A DNA stretch of 41,643 nt from Chitinivorax sp. PXF-14. Its GTDB lineage: Bacteria > Pseudomonadota > Gammaproteobacteria > Burkholderiales > SCOH01. Positions 24,893 through 33,401 of the stretch are shown piece by piece; position 1 is the first letter of the stretch, and the number at the start of each line of letters is the position of its first letter. The notes beneath the pieces are model-generated. The model had not been told where the DNA came from, made no database searches, and saw nothing but the letters and a program-made list of their open reading frames with translations. A program made the translations under genes and the position numbers. The stretch lies in NCBI RefSeq assembly GCF_040812015.1, contig NZ_JBFNXJ010000025.1, forward strand, positions 1-41,643, read 5' to 3'.

Positions 24893-25720
24893 ATGTCGGA
24901 AACCAGCAAGACGATACCCCCACTCAGCCGCCGCGATGCCATGGGCGCCATGGGCCTGGCCGGCCTATTGGGCCTGATCGGCTGCAACAGCGAATCGGGC
25001 GGCAGCGACGGCACGGCCACCAGCACCAGCGATGGCACAGGCAACACGGTCTCCGCAGGCACGACGGGCAGCAGCACGAGCTCAACCGGCAACACCGGCA
25101 CCACCACGGTCACCACGCCAGCGAGCTGCGCGCTGATCCCGCAGGAAACGCAGGGCCCCTACCCGCTGCTCGCGATCCTCAGCAATGCGGCCATGGCGCG
25201 GCAGAACATCACCGAGGGCAAGGCCGGCCTGCCACTCACCCTCAGACTGCAGCTCGTCAACGTCAACCAGGGCTGCGCGCCGATCAGCAACGCGGCGGTG
25301 TACATCTGGCATTGCGACAAGGATGGCGTCTACTCGGGCTACAGCCAGCCCGCCAGCAACACGGTCGGGCAGACCTTCCTGCGCGGCATCCAGCTGGCCG
25401 ACACCGACGGCATGGTGAGCTTCCAGACCATCTACCCGGGCTGGTACGCGGGCCGCATCACGCACGTCCATTTCCAGGTCTACCTGAACGACAACCTCAC
25501 GGTGACGGCCACCGCCACCTCGCAGATCGCCTTCCCCGAGGCCGTCACCACGGCGGTGTACAACACCAGCCTGTATGTCGCACACGGCCAGAACAGCTCG
25601 GTGACGGGCTTCGCCAGCGACAATGTGTTCAGCGACGGCACCACCTACCAAATGGCCACGCTCGAAGGCGACGTGAGCCAGGGCTACACCGCCACGCTGC
25701 AGGTCGGCATCGCCGCCTGA
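24893..25720 (+). CDS. Tat-exported lipoprotein of the intradiol ring-cleavage dioxygenase fold
   Basis: 275 residues. A twin-arginine signal (PLSRRDAMGAMG, residues 10-21) runs into a lipobox (LLGLIGC, Cys31). A Ser/Thr/Gly-rich tether follows (about 33-75), then a catalytic domain like protocatechuate 3,4-dioxygenase: IPQETQGPYPL, VYIWHCDKDGVYSGY and YPGWYAGRITHVHFQV. Likely non-heme iron ligands are Tyr147 or Tyr150, Tyr185, His191 and His193. GGAG sits eight bases before the ATG. This subgroup of anchored dioxygenase-like proteins has no settled substrate; catechols (siderophore fragments, lignin-type phenols) are candidates. It stands alone, 210 bp after the PepSY gene, with no aromatic-catabolism genes nearby. 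Confidence 0.88.
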   Translation: MSETSKTIPPLSRRDAMGAMGLAGLLGLIGCNSESGGSDGTATSTSDGTGNTVSAGTTGSSTSSTGNTGTTTVTTPASCALIPQETQGPYPLLAILSNAAMARQNITEGKAGLPLTLRLQLVNVNQGCAPISNAAVYIWHCDKDGVYSGYSQPASNTVGQTFLRGIQLADTDGMVSFQTIYPGWYAGRITHVHFQVYLNDNLTVTATATSQIAFPEAVTTAVYNTSLYVAHGQNSSVTGFASDNVFSDGTTYQMATLEGDVSQGYTATLQVGIAA

Positions 25721-25891
25721 GGCCGCTGGCCGCCACGTCGCAAGCCGCCGGGCGCACTTGTTAAAGAATGTAAAAGCCATCACTGATCGATGAGGCGCAC
25801 TGGCCAAGCCGGGCGCCCGATGCCACACTTCGCAGCACCAGTAGCCCAGGCGGCGCGGTGCTCCGGCTTTTCCGCCCACCCCTTTCCCATC

Positions 25892-27226
25892 ATGGCAAAA
25901 CCCTATCTCGCATTGCTCGCAGGCCTCGTGCTTGCCCTGCCGCTCCAGGCGGCTCCCATTCCGTGTACCGACCCGCTGCCCGCGACGCCGCTCACACTGA
26001 CCGTCGCGCTCGATTTCGCGCTGTGCCGCGCGCCGCAGACCCAGTCGGCCTGGGCGCAGGCCAAGGCGCAGGCGGCGGCGCTCGACGTGGCGCGCGCCGC
26101 ACGCCGGCCCCAGCTCTCGGCAACAGTCGGCGCCAGCCAAGAGCGCAGCGGCGGCCGCAACACCGGCCAGCAGCGCGCCTCGCTGCAGCTCGCCTACACG
26201 CTGTTCGACTTCGGCCAGCGCGAGGCACGCATCGACCAGGCCGACGCGCTGTTTTCGGCCGCGCAGGCCAATACCGACGCGACGGTGGCGACGGTCTGGC
26301 TCAATACCTCGAAAGCGTACTTCGATACGGCCAAGGCCGGCGCGCAGATCGACGCCGCGAAAATCGCCGAGACGGCCGCCCGCACCAATCTGGCGGCCGC
26401 CGAGCGCCGCCTCGCGGTGGGCAGCGCGACCCCGCTCGATGTGCTGCAGGCACGCGCACAGCTATCGCAGGCCACGCTCGACCGCACCAAGGGCGAGAGC
26501 CAGCTCGCCGCCGCGCGCGGCAACCTGGCGCTGGCCATGGGCCTGAGCCCGACCCGCCTGCCCACGCTCGCCGCGCTGCCCACCGGCCTGGCCGCCTCGC
26601 CGCTGCCGGCGAGCCAGCTCGACGGCCTGCTGACCACGGCGCTGAACAGCCGGCCCGAGGTGCGCCAGTCGCTGAGCAACCTGAAGGCGGCCGAGGCCGC
26701 GGTGCGCTCGGCCAAGGCAGCGGGCAAGCCCACGCTGAGCGTATCCACCACGGCCAGCTCAAGCCGCACCGGCGCGCCTTATGACACGCTCAATGGCGGC
26801 AATATCGGCGTGAGCCTGAACATTCCGTTCGACCTCGACGGCAGCACCGCCGCCGGCATCCGCAGCGCCGAGGCGCTGGCCGAAGCGCGCGAGGCCGATC
26901 TGCAACGCACCCGCCAGAGCGTCGAGAACGATGCCTGGCAGGCCTATTACAGCCTGCGCTCGGCGCTCGATACCAGCGAGGCCGCCGAGGACGTGGTCGC
27001 CAATGCACGCAAGGCCTACGAGGCGGCGCTCGCGCGCTACCAGGCCGGCGTCGCCTCGCTGCTCGATGTGCTGACCGCCCAGACGGCGCGCGCCAACGCC
27101 GAGCAGCAATTGATCGCCGCGCACTACGACTGGTATGCCGCCCGTGCCGCGCTGGCCTATGCGCTCGGCGGCGCGCTGCCCGCAGACCCGACAACCGGCC
27201 CGAGCGCGTGGCCGTCCCAACCCTGA
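25892..27226 (+). CDS. TolC-family outer-membrane efflux channel
   Basis: 444 residues: signal peptide about 1-20 (MAKPYLALLAGLVLALPLQA), then two OEP repeats rich in long helices. Typical signatures are LTLTVALDFALCRAP (the aLe.AL.. start of repeat one), STPLDVLQARAQL-like GSATPLDVLQARAQL and, in repeat two, ARYQAGVASLLDVLTAQTARANAEQQL. The start at 25892 is chosen from the signal peptide. No good ribosome site is seen, and upstream in-frame ATGs exist. It is the first gene of a TolC/MacA/ATPase/permease operon with an 10-bp gap to the adaptor. Confidence 0.92.
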   Translation: MAKPYLALLAGLVLALPLQAAPIPCTDPLPATPLTLTVALDFALCRAPQTQSAWAQAKAQAAALDVARAARRPQLSATVGASQERSGGRNTGQQRASLQLAYTLFDFGQREARIDQADALFSAAQANTDATVATVWLNTSKAYFDTAKAGAQIDAAKIAETAARTNLAAAERRLAVGSATPLDVLQARAQLSQATLDRTKGESQLAAARGNLALAMGLSPTRLPTLAALPTGLAASPLPASQLDGLLTTALNSRPEVRQSLSNLKAAEAAVRSAKAAGKPTLSVSTTASSSRTGAPYDTLNGGNIGVSLNIPFDLDGSTAAGIRSAEALAEAREADLQRTRQSVENDAWQAYYSLRSALDTSEAAEDVVANARKAYEAALARYQAGVASLLDVLTAQTARANAEQQLIAAHYDWYAARAALAYALGGALPADPTTGPSAWPSQP

Positions 27227-27236
27227 TCCCTGCCTG

Positions 27237-28469
27237 ATGATGAAAAACAAAACCTCTTCCCTGATCGGTCTCGCCGTCGTGGCGGCGCTCGCCGCCGGCG
27301 GCTATTACGGCTACCGCCACTGGCAGGCCAAACCGCCGGCCGAGCGCTACCGCACCCAGATCGTCGCGCGCAACGACGTGGTGCAGACGGCCAGCGCCAC
27401 CGGCACGCTCAACCCGGTGCGCGTGGTCAATGTCGGCACTCAGGTATCGGGCACGGTGAAGAAGCTCTATGTCGATTACAACAGCACGGTGAAGGAAGGC
27501 CAGGTGCTGCTCGAACTCGACACCGAACAGCTGCAGGCCAAGCTCGCGCAGAGCCGCGCAGCCCTCGCCGCGAACCGCGCCAAGCTGGCGCTGGTGCGCC
27601 CCCAGGCCGAACGCATGCGCGGCCTCTACAAGCAGGAATTCGCCTCGCGCCAGGAGCTCGATCAGGCCGAGGCCGACCTCGCCACCGCCGAGGCCGCCGT
27701 GCAGCAGTCGCTCGGGGTGATCGCCGCCGACGAATACAATATGAAGAACGCCATCATCCGCTCGCCGATCTCGGGTGTGGTGATCGACAAGGTGGTCGAC
27801 GAGGGTCAGACCGTCGCCGCCAGCTTCCAGACACCGACGCTGATCAAGATCGCGCAGGACCTGACCAAGATGCAGATCGACGCCCGCTTCGCCGAGGCCG
27901 ATCTCGGCAACATCAAGGAAGGCCTGCAGGCGGGCTTCCGCGTCGACGCCTTCCCGAGCCGCAACTACAGCGGCACAGTGCGCCAGGTGCGGCTCAACCC
28001 GACGACGGACCAGAACGTCGTCACCTACGATGTCGTCGTCGATGTCGACAACGACCGGCAGAAGCTGTTGCCCGGCATGACCGCCTATGTCGACATCGAG
28101 CTCGGCCGCCGCGAGCACGCGCTGACCGTGCCCAACGGCGCGCTGCGCTTCCGCCCGGCCGACCTGGTGACGGCCAAGGACAGCACCACCGCAGGCGCCA
28201 GGGAGCACAAGAGCGGCGGCGCCAAGGCGGGCGCCAACGGCAACGGCCAGAACGGCGCCCACAGCCGGCCCGGCAAGGTCTACGTGCTGCAGGGCGAACA
28301 GCTCAGGGCCATCCCGCTCAGGGTGGGCCTGACCGACGGCCGCGTGACCGAAGTGGTCGAGGGCGCGCTCAAGGAAGGCGACCGCGTCGTCGTCGGCGAC
28401 AACCAGGCCGAGTCGAAATCGGGTGGCCTGGCGCAGCCGCCGGGCGGCCCGATGATGAGGCGCTTCTGA
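27237..28469 (+). CDS. macA: MacA-like periplasmic adaptor
   Basis: 410 residues: N-terminal TM anchor (about 7-26), lipoyl half VDYNSTVKEGQVLLELD, coiled-coil hairpin (about 95-160), second lipoyl half IRSPISGVVIDKVVDEGQTV, beta-barrel (LPGMTAYVDIELG) and membrane-proximal domain. A Gly/Ala/Asn/Lys-rich insert (about 315-345, KSGGAKAGANGNGQNG) breaks the last domain, and the tail is Pro/Gly/Arg-rich. MacA adaptors connect a MacB-type ABC transporter to TolC for export of macrolides, peptides or siderophores. Two adjacent ATGs (27237 and 27240) are possible. The stop overlaps the ATPase start by one base. Confidence 0.92.
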   Translation: MMKNKTSSLIGLAVVAALAAGGYYGYRHWQAKPPAERYRTQIVARNDVVQTASATGTLNPVRVVNVGTQVSGTVKKLYVDYNSTVKEGQVLLELDTEQLQAKLAQSRAALAANRAKLALVRPQAERMRGLYKQEFASRQELDQAEADLATAEAAVQQSLGVIAADEYNMKNAIIRSPISGVVIDKVVDEGQTVAASFQTPTLIKIAQDLTKMQIDARFAEADLGNIKEGLQAGFRVDAFPSRNYSGTVRQVRLNPTTDQNVVTYDVVVDVDNDRQKLLPGMTAYVDIELGRREHALTVPNGALRFRPADLVTAKDSTTAGAREHKSGGAKAGANGNGQNGAHSRPGKVYVLQGEQLRAIPLRVGLTDGRVTEVVEGALKEGDRVVVGDNQAESKSGGLAQPPGGPMMRRF

Positions 28470-29176
28470 TGCCGGCAGCCATCGTCGAGGTCGATGCGCT
28501 CGACAAGACCTATCTGACCGAGGCCGGCCCGGTGCCAGTGCTGCACGAGGTGGGCTTCCGCCTGGAACAGGGTGAGTTCGTCGCCATCATGGGGCCATCG
28601 GGCTCAGGCAAATCGACCTTCATGAACATCTTGGGCTGCCTCGACCGCGCCAGCGGCGGCAGCTACCGGCTTGCCGGGCGCGATGTCGCCACGCTCGACC
28701 AGGACGAGCTCGCCGCGTTGCGCAACCGCACGCTGGGCTTCGTGTTCCAGGGCTTCAACCTGCTGCCGCGCGCCACGCTGGCCGAAAACGTCGCACTGCC
28801 GCTGGTCTACGCCAATATGGGGCGCGACGAGCGGCGCCAGCGCGCGCTCGAACAGCTCGACAAGGTCGGCCTCGCCAAATTCGCCGACGCGCGGCCGAGC
28901 CAGATCTCGGGTGGCCAGCAACAGCGCGTGGCGATTGCACGCGCGCTGGTCAACCGGCCCACGCTGATCCTCGCCGACGAGCCCACCGGCAACCTCGACA
29001 GCAAGACCAGCAACGACGTGATGCACCTGTTCTGCTCGCTCAACGACGAGGGCATCAGCATCGTGCTGGTCACCCACGAGCTCGACGTGGCGCGCTTCGC
29101 GCGGCGCCAGGTGCTGTTCCGCGATGGCCGCATCGTCGAGGACCACGCCACCGAACTAAGGAGCTGGCCATGTTGA
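28469..29176 (+). CDS. ABC transporter ATPase (MacB-type, LolD-like)
   Basis: A 235-residue nucleotide-binding subunit. It has Walker A GPSGSGKS, the LolD/MacB-typical NILGCLDRASGGSY, Q-loop FVFQGFNLLPRATL, signature SGGQQQRVAIARAL, Walker B LILADEPTGNLD and the H-loop VTHE. It begins on the last base of the macA stop (TGATG) and overlaps the permease by seven bases, so translation of the three is coupled. Unlike E. coli MacB, the ATPase and permease are separate polypeptides here. Confidence 0.95.
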   Translation: MPAAIVEVDALDKTYLTEAGPVPVLHEVGFRLEQGEFVAIMGPSGSGKSTFMNILGCLDRASGGSYRLAGRDVATLDQDELAALRNRTLGFVFQGFNLLPRATLAENVALPLVYANMGRDERRQRALEQLDKVGLAKFADARPSQISGGQQQRVAIARALVNRPTLILADEPTGNLDSKTSNDVMHLFCSLNDEGISIVLVTHELDVARFARRQVLFRDGRIVEDHATELRSWPC

Positions 29177-30390
29177 CCCCGATGATAGGCGAAGCCTGGC
29201 ACGCGATCGGCGCCAACCGCATGCGCACCTTCCTCACCATGCTCGGCATGATGATCGGCGTCGGCGCCGTGGTGCTGATGCTGGCCGTGGGGCAGGGCGC
29301 GCAGAACGCGGTGAAGAAGCAGATCGACTCGATGGGCAGCCACCTGTTCATCATCCTGGCCGGCAGCCAGCAGGCCGGCGGCGTGCGCACCGGCGGCGGC
29401 AACGCCACCACGCTGACCGTCGACGATGCCCGCGCCATCCGCGCCCTGCCCGGCATCACCGCCGCCGCGCCGGTAGTCCCGGGCTCGCAGCAGCTCGTCT
29501 ACGAGTCGAACAACTGGAGCACGATGGTGATGGGCAGCAATGCCGACTACCTGACCGCGCGCGACTGGCAGATGGCGCAGGGCGACCCGTTCGACGATGC
29601 CGATGTGCAGAGCAGCCGCCGCGTCGCCATCATCGGTGCCACCGTCGCCAGCAACCTGTTCGGCGAGGATGACCCGGTCGGCAAGACCATCCGCATCCGC
29701 CAGGCGCCGTTTACGGTGATTGGCGTGCTCGGCAGCAAGGGCCAGAGCCTCGACGGCCGCGACCAGGATGACACCGTGATCGTGCCCTACACCGCCGCGC
29801 TGCGCACGCTGTCGAGTTCGCGCTTTCGCGGCTCGGTGCGCATGATCCTGGTGCAGGCCGAGTCGGATGCCGCCATGGCCGAGGCCGAGCGCAGCATCAA
29901 GGAAACGCTGCGCGACCGCCACCGCATCGGCGCCGATGCCGACGACGATTTCTTCGTCAACAATCTCACTGCCGTCGCCAACTCGGCGGCCGAGACCGCG
30001 CGCACCATGTCGCTGCTGCTCGGCGCGATCGCCTCGGTGTCGCTGGTCGTTGGCGGCATCGGCATCATGAACATCATGCTGGTGTCGGTGACCGAGCGCA
30101 CCCGCGAGATCGGCATCCGCATGGCCATCGGCGCGCGCCAGCGCGACATCCTCACGCAGTTCCTGCTCGAGGCGCTGACGCTGTCGCTAACCGGCGGGCT
30201 GATCGGCGTCGCCATCGGCGTCGGCGGCGCCTGGCTGGTGGAGAGCGTCTGGAAGGCGCAGGTGGCGGTCAGCAGCGATGCGGTCGGCATCGCCTTCGCG
30301 ATCTCGGCCATTACCGGCGTGTTCTTCGGCTTCTACCCGGCCTTCAAGGCCTCGCGGCTCGACCCGATCGAGGCGCTGCGCTACCAGTAG
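29170..30390 (+). CDS. MacB-like ABC permease (FtsX-type)
   Basis: 406 residues. TM1 is near the N-terminus (NRMRTFLTMLGMMIGVGAVVLMLAVG). A large periplasmic MacB_PCD domain (about 45-270) follows, then an FtsX domain with three TM helices that starts at SLLLGAIASVSLVVGGIGIMNIMLVSVTERTREIGIRMAIGAR and ends FYPAFKASRLDPIEALRYQ, the family signature. It overlaps the ATPase gene by seven bases. It forms a MacAB-TolC-type mechanotransducing exporter with the three preceding genes. Cargo is unknown. The next 298 bp (30391-30688) hold nothing recognisable. Confidence 0.95.
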   Translation: MLTPMIGEAWHAIGANRMRTFLTMLGMMIGVGAVVLMLAVGQGAQNAVKKQIDSMGSHLFIILAGSQQAGGVRTGGGNATTLTVDDARAIRALPGITAAAPVVPGSQQLVYESNNWSTMVMGSNADYLTARDWQMAQGDPFDDADVQSSRRVAIIGATVASNLFGEDDPVGKTIRIRQAPFTVIGVLGSKGQSLDGRDQDDTVIVPYTAALRTLSSSRFRGSVRMILVQAESDAAMAEAERSIKETLRDRHRIGADADDDFFVNNLTAVANSAAETARTMSLLLGAIASVSLVVGGIGIMNIMLVSVTERTREIGIRMAIGARQRDILTQFLLEALTLSLTGGLIGVAIGVGGAWLVESVWKAQVAVSSDAVGIAFAISAITGVFFGFYPAFKASRLDPIEALRYQ

Positions 30391-30688
30391 CACGGGCGGG
30401 CGCCGTCCGGTGCCCGCTCAGCCCCGGCCAGCCGCGCTGCTGGCAAGGCCGTGCGGGGCATCTGCAACGACCACCTGCCGCCAGCGCATGCAAACGGCGG
30501 CGGGCATGTCGCAGCGCGCCCGAGGCCCCGGCCACCAGCATCCAGTACGTCCCCTTCTGCTCTTGCCGCACCGCCGCAGGCGGCGCGGCTTGCCGTTTGT
30601 GCCGACTTGCTCTATTTTCGGTGGTCAGTCGTTCACCAATTCGGGCCGGCATGGGTACGACAATGCCGATAATCGAATGTACCATTAG

Positions 30689-32785
30689 GTGAATATCCGG
30701 CTATATATGAGTGTGCCCATGGTTCATCCCGAATGGTCAGGAGTGCATTGCCGCGACATGCCGACGTACCCCACGCCCCTTGCCGACGCCAGCCCGCTGC
30801 GCGTAACCCTTGTCGATGCCGGCGCCCGCTGGCTATGGGTGGCCTGCCTGCTGCTATGCCTGGCGTGGTCCAGCCTGGCATGTGCGGCGGCCCTCGAGCC
30901 AGTCACCATCGATGCCAACACCAGCATGCAGCCGCTCGGCGCGCTGGTGCAGTGGCGCGAAGACCCGAGCGGGCAGCTTGGCTTCAGCGATGTCGCGGCA
31001 CCCGGCGGTAACGTCGCCTTCCAGCCGAGCCAGCATGCCGTGCCCAATTTCGGCTTCACGCGTTCGGCCTACTGGTTCCGCATCCGGCTCGTAAACCGCG
31101 ACGCGCACCAGCGCGACTGGCTGCTGGAAAACCAGTACCCGCATCTCGACCATGTCGACGTCTATCTGCGCACGCCCGATGGCCAGGTCACGCTCATACG
31201 CGGCGGCCGGGCGCTGCCCTACACGAGCCGCACGGTCGATCACCCGAACCTGGTGTTCCGCCTGCCCTTGGCGCGGGATGCCCCAACCGAGCTTTACCTG
31301 CGCGTGCAGACCGGCGGCTCGCTGCAGCTGCCACTGCGCTTGTGGCGGCCCGATGCCTTCGCCGCCAGCGACCGCTCCGAGCTGTTTCTGCTGGCGGCCT
31401 TCTACGGCCTGCTGGCGGCCATGTTCTGCTACAACCTGCTGCTGTTCCTGTCACTGCGCGACGCGAGCTATTTCTACTACGTGCTGTACGTGGCGAGCTT
31501 CAGCCTGTTCCAGTTTTCCCTCAACGGCCTCGCCTTCGAATACCTGTGGCCCGCATCGCCACGCTGGGCCGCGCTGTCGGTGCCGTTTTTCCTGTCGCTG
31601 TCGCTGGTGGCGATCATCCAGTTCAGCAGCAGCTTCCTGCAGATCGGCCTGTATCTGCCGACACTCAAGCGCGTGCTGGCCGGCCTGCAGCTCGCGATGC
31701 TCGGTGTTGCCGCCGCCGGCGTGGTGGCCGACTACTCGCTGCTGATCCGCATCGCCACGCTGGTAGGCCTGATCATCAGCATGGTGATCTTTATCGCCGG
31801 CTGCCATATCTGGCGCAACCGGGGGCTGGTGCAGGCGCGCTACTTCATCATCGCCTGGACCTCGCTGCTCGGCGGCATGCTGCTGTACGCGCTGAAGACC
31901 GTCAACGCCGTGCCGGCCACTTTCGTCACCACCTACGGCCTGCAGATCGGCGCCGGGCTCGAAGTGCTGCTGCTGTCGTTCGCGCTGGCGCACCGGCTGA
32001 AGATACTCAAGGCCGAGAACGAGCGCATCCAGCTCGAGCACACCGAGGAGCTCGAACGCAAGGTGGAACAGCGCACCATGCAGCTCGACCATGCGATGCA
32101 CCAGCTCGTGGCCACCAACAAGGAGCTCGAAGCCTTCAGCTACACCGTGTCGCACGACCTGCGCGCGCCGTTGCGGGCGATCGACGGCTTCTCGCAGGCG
32201 CTCGACGAGCAATGCGCCGGCAAGCTGACGGCGGACGAGCGCGATTACCTGCTGCGCATCCGCAACGCCAGCAGGCGCATGTTCGAGCTGATCGACGCGC
32301 TGCTCGGGCTGGCGCGCATCAACCGCCTCGAACTCAAGACCGAACAGCTCGATCTGAGCGCGCTAACCCGCGAGGTGTGGGCCGAGCTCGAAGGCCAGTA
32401 CGCCGGCCACCCGCGGGAGCTGTTGGCCGCGCCCGAGGTGGGCGCCTCGGCCGACCGCCAGCTGATGCGCAATGTGCTGCACAACCTGCTCGGCAACGCG
32501 CTGAAGTTCAGCGCCCGGCAGCCGGTGAGCCGCGTCGAATTCGGCGCCGAGCAGCGCGACGGCAGGACGGTGTATTTCGTGCGCGACAACGGCGCGGGCT
32601 TCGACCCGCGTTTCGCCGGCAAGCTGTTTGGCGCCTTCCAGCGCTTTCACGACCAGCGCGAGTTCGAGGGGACGGGCATCGGCCTCGCCAGCGTGCAACG
32701 CATCGTGCATCGCCATGGCGGCGAGATCTGGGCAGAATCGAGCCCCGGTGCCGGGGCCTGTTTCTACTTCACGCTGGCGGCCTGA
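30689..32785 (+). CDS. 7TMR-DISM sensor histidine kinase (orphan)
   Basis: 698 residues from a GTG start. Signal-type helix about 48-67; a 7TMR-DISM extracellular beta-sandwich (about 70-225, with YWFRIRLVNRD); seven TM helices (about 232-435, containing FYGLLAAMFCYNLLLFLSLRD); coiled coil (436-480); HisKA with phospho-acceptor His489 in SYTVSHDLRAPLRAIDGFSQ; HATPase_c with N box NLLGNALKFS, DNGAGF and GTGIGLASVQRIVHRHGG. The layout resembles phytochrome/LytS-type kinases without a receiver. No response regulator lies nearby. The start is uncertain: ATGs at 30707, 30719 and 30758 are in frame and none has a convincing ribosome site. 30758 would give the tidiest signal peptide. Confidence 0.9.
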   Translation: MNIRLYMSVPMVHPEWSGVHCRDMPTYPTPLADASPLRVTLVDAGARWLWVACLLLCLAWSSLACAAALEPVTIDANTSMQPLGALVQWREDPSGQLGFSDVAAPGGNVAFQPSQHAVPNFGFTRSAYWFRIRLVNRDAHQRDWLLENQYPHLDHVDVYLRTPDGQVTLIRGGRALPYTSRTVDHPNLVFRLPLARDAPTELYLRVQTGGSLQLPLRLWRPDAFAASDRSELFLLAAFYGLLAAMFCYNLLLFLSLRDASYFYYVLYVASFSLFQFSLNGLAFEYLWPASPRWAALSVPFFLSLSLVAIIQFSSSFLQIGLYLPTLKRVLAGLQLAMLGVAAAGVVADYSLLIRIATLVGLIISMVIFIAGCHIWRNRGLVQARYFIIAWTSLLGGMLLYALKTVNAVPATFVTTYGLQIGAGLEVLLLSFALAHRLKILKAENERIQLEHTEELERKVEQRTMQLDHAMHQLVATNKELEAFSYTVSHDLRAPLRAIDGFSQALDEQCAGKLTADERDYLLRIRNASRRMFELIDALLGLARINRLELKTEQLDLSALTREVWAELEGQYAGHPRELLAAPEVGASADRQLMRNVLHNLLGNALKFSARQPVSRVEFGAEQRDGRTVYFVRDNGAGFDPRFAGKLFGAFQRFHDQREFEGTGIGLASVQRIVHRHGGEIWAESSPGAGACFYFTLAA

Positions 32786-32790
32786 TCGCG

Positions 32791-32811
32791 GCGGGGGCAT
32801 TGCACCCCCGC
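32791..32811. terminator. Possible bidirectional hairpin after the kinase gene
   Basis: GCGGGGG/CCCCCGC (7-bp, all G:C) around a 7-base loop lies between two convergent genes, five bases after the kinase stop. It has no T-run, so the assignment is tentative. Confidence 0.4.
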
Positions 32812-32820
32812 GGCTCTTGC

Positions 32821-33105
32821 TCAGGCAGCCGGCGCGTGTTCGTCGCTGTCAGCCTCGTCGGCTTCGGCTTCATGCTCGTCGTCGCCTTCGAGCAGTTGCT
32901 CGTCGGTCTCGTCGGGTGCCTCGTCGGCCAGTTCTTCGCTGTCGTCGCCGCCGATCGCGTCGCTGACCTTTTCCGCGAGATGGGACACCCCGTCGGACAC
33001 CGCGTCGATCGCGCCGCCGACAGCATCGGCCGCATCGTGGGCGAGCTCCTTGCCCGATTCGACAGCGTGTTCGGCGAGTTCCTTGGCTTTATCGAAAATG
33101 CTCAT
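32821..33105 (-). CDS. Acidic helical protein of unknown function
   Basis: 94 residues in two parts. Residues 3-50 are amphipathic and Ala-rich with regularly spaced Lys/Glu (AKELAEHAVESGKELAHDAA, then AVGGAIDAVSDGVSHLAEKV), like YtxH/LEA-type stress helices. Residues 52-94 form a very acidic tail (SEELADEAPDETDEQLLEGD, then Glu/Asp/Ala). AGAGGAG lies eight bases before the ATG. No signal peptide or TM segment. The composition suggests an intrinsically flexible, membrane- or protein-associated stress protein; no function is assigned. It is monocistronic. Upstream 33106-33401 has no gene. Confidence 0.75.
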   Translation of the reverse strand: MSIFDKAKELAEHAVESGKELAHDAADAVGGAIDAVSDGVSHLAEKVSDAIGGDDSEELADEAPDETDEQLLEGDDEHEAEADEADSDEHAPAA

Positions 33106-33401
33106 GCTGGCTGCTCCTCTATCGTGAAGGGATGCACGCAGGCGGGCATGAGCTCCCCATGCCCGGGCGCCGTGCCAAAGCAGGCTAGCAAGGGATTATG
33201 ACGTTTGTGTGCGCCGCCGCGAGCCCACTGCAACGGGCCTTGCGGGCCGGCCTGAGCGCGGGATGGGTGGCGGGGTCTGGCGCTGGCCTCGGCGTGGCGC
33301 CCAGCCTGCAGCGGCGGCAGGCCGCAGCGATTTCCGCACGCGAGGCTTGAACTCTGCCGATCCGGTGCCAGATAGACAGTTGACCTTCCAGCAGGCTTTT
33401 T

